Assembly (NCBI GenBank): GCA_017525455.1
Contig: JAFXSS010000052.1
Coordinates: forward strand, 1-32,428
Origin: Paludibacteraceae bacterium
GTDB taxonomy: Bacteria > Bacteroidota > Bacteroidia > Bacteroidales > Paludibacteraceae
Direction of reading: 5' to 3'
DNA: 32,428 bases
The translations under genes and the position numbers were made by a program. The notes under the pieces are model-generated. The model was given only the letters and a program-made list of their open reading frames with translations. It was not told where the DNA came from and searched no databases. The first letter of the stretch is position 1; every line of letters begins with the position of its first letter. Shown one piece after another: positions 31,808-32,428 of the stretch.

Positions 31808-31831
31808 CGATTTAGCGATTTAACGATTTAC
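31808..31831 (-). repeat. three 8-bp tandem repeats before the DUF3127 gene
   Basis: CGATTTAG, CGATTTAA and CGATTTAC follow without gaps (as + strand), ending 11 bp from the ATG of the DUF3127 gene on the - strand. No promoter consensus is visible in the 47-bp gap, so this is probably part of the transcribed leader. Confidence 0.7.
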
Positions 31832-31843
31832 GGTTTGTGTATA

Positions 31844-32428
31844 TTACTCGCCCTTGATAGCAGCTACGCCCGGCAGAACCTTGCCCTCGATAGCCTCGAG
31901 CAGCGCACCGCCACCGGTGGAGATATACGAAACCTTGTCAGCCAATCCGAACTTGTTGACGCAAGCAACCGAGTCACCGCCTCCGATGAGCGAGAATGCT
32001 CCTTCGGCAGTAGCCTCAGCGATAGCCTCGCCGATAGCACGGCTGCCACCGCAGAAGTTATCGAACTCAAATACGCCAGCAGGACCGTTCCAGAGAATAG
32101 TCTTGCAGCCTTTGATAGCGGCAGCGAACTTCTTCTGTGCCTCAGGACCGGCATCCAGTCCTTCCCAACCCTCGGGTATAGCGTCTGACGGGCAAACGAG
32201 TTGTTTGGCATCGTTGCTGAACGAGTCGCCGCAGATAGCATCGGGAGCCATCACAAGTTCTACGCCGTTCTTCTTGGCCAGTTCCTCTACGCCCAGAGCA
32301 ACGTCGAGTTTGTCGAGCTCAACAATCGAACCGCCGATCTCACCGCCGTGAGCCTTGGCGAAGGTGTAGGTCATACCGCCGCACAGGATGAGTTTGTCCA
32401 CCTTGCCGAGCAGGTTCTCGATGATACC
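31844..32428 (-). CDS. pgk: phosphoglycerate kinase (C-terminal half, cut by window end)
   Basis: The frame stays open to the last base ([20 protein letters not shown]), so the N-terminal half is outside the window. The visible 194 residues form the nucleotide-binding C-terminal domain: [37 protein letters not shown] (nucleotide loop), [14 protein letters not shown] and [20 protein letters not shown] at the end. It makes ATP and 3-phosphoglycerate from 1,3-bisphosphoglycerate in glycolysis. It is upstream of, and probably co-transcribed with, the DUF3127, phosphoesterase, rpe and comEC genes. Confidence 0.97.
   Translation of the reverse strand, partial: GIIENLLGKVDKLILCGGMTYTFAKAHGGEIGGSIVELDKLDVALGVEELAKKNGVELVMAPDAICGDSFSNDAKQLVCPSDAIPEGWEGLDAGPEAQKKFAAAIKGCKTILWNGPAGVFEFDNFCGGSRAIGEAIAEATAEGAFSLIGGGDSVACVNKFGLADKVSYISTGGGALLEAIEGKVLPGVAAIKGE

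Overview
The window is a stretch of a Bacteroidota chromosome, most likely order Bacteroidales. Three things support this: a SusC/SusD polysaccharide-utilisation locus, five clear TTTG/TTG-N20-TAnnTTTG promoters of the Bacteroidota primary-sigma type, and lineage-typical genes (DUF4294, DUF3127, an AddB-like nuclease without a visible Walker A motif). Base composition looks close to balanced, but I did not compute it. I see no IS element, prophage, CRISPR array or rRNA.

Region 1 (1-13042, + strand) is the downstream part of a polysaccharide-utilisation locus (PUL). In order it encodes a SusC-type TonB-dependent porin (cut by the window start), SusD, a SusE/SGBP-like surface glycan-binding lipoprotein, a GH30 lipoprotein hydrolase, a secreted protein of three beta-sandwich repeats, a 1066-residue SGNH esterase with tandem N-terminal carbohydrate-binding-like domains and a C-terminal LamG-like domain, and a second secreted GH30. 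SusCD plus SGBP plus GH30 resembles the characterised beta-1,6-glucan (pustulan/yeast glucan) PUL of B. thetaiotaomicron, so an (acetylated) beta-1,6-glucan is my best substrate guess. The last three proteins have type I signal peptides and short C-terminal tails resembling type IX secretion sorting signals, in two different motif orders. This suggests a hybrid SusCD/T9SS locus.

Region 2 (13043-14586) holds hairpins, a tRNA-Pro(GGG) whose 3' end is duplicated 111 bp away as a perfect 26-bp repeat, a DUF4294 gene, a bidirectional terminator and rpsO with a long structured leader. The tRNA-Pro and rpsO promoters share the same start-site sequence.

Region 3 (14587-19698, - strand) is a piece of the division and cell-wall cluster: rsmH, ftsL, ftsI and murE, preceded by a Nudix hydrolase. 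The cluster appears cut on both sides: mraZ is not upstream and mraY, murD and the rest are not downstream. The rsmH promoter overlaps the 3' end of the Nudix gene.

Region 4 (19815-27989, + strand) starts at a strong promoter divergent from the Nudix gene. It encodes murF, a membrane-anchored coiled-coil protein of unknown role (4-bp overlap with murF), and an AddA/AddB-type helicase-nuclease pair for double-strand-break repair.

Region 5 (27976-32428, - strand) looks like one operon: pgk (cut by the window end), a DUF3127 protein with an SSB-like acidic C-terminal tip, a membrane-anchored metallophosphoesterase, rpe, and a ComEC-like DNA-uptake channel whose 3' end overlaps addB by 14 bp. 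Several leaders in the window carry short A/T-rich tandem repeats just before the start codon. The only stretch longer than 300 bp without a protein gene is 13043-13446, itemised below.
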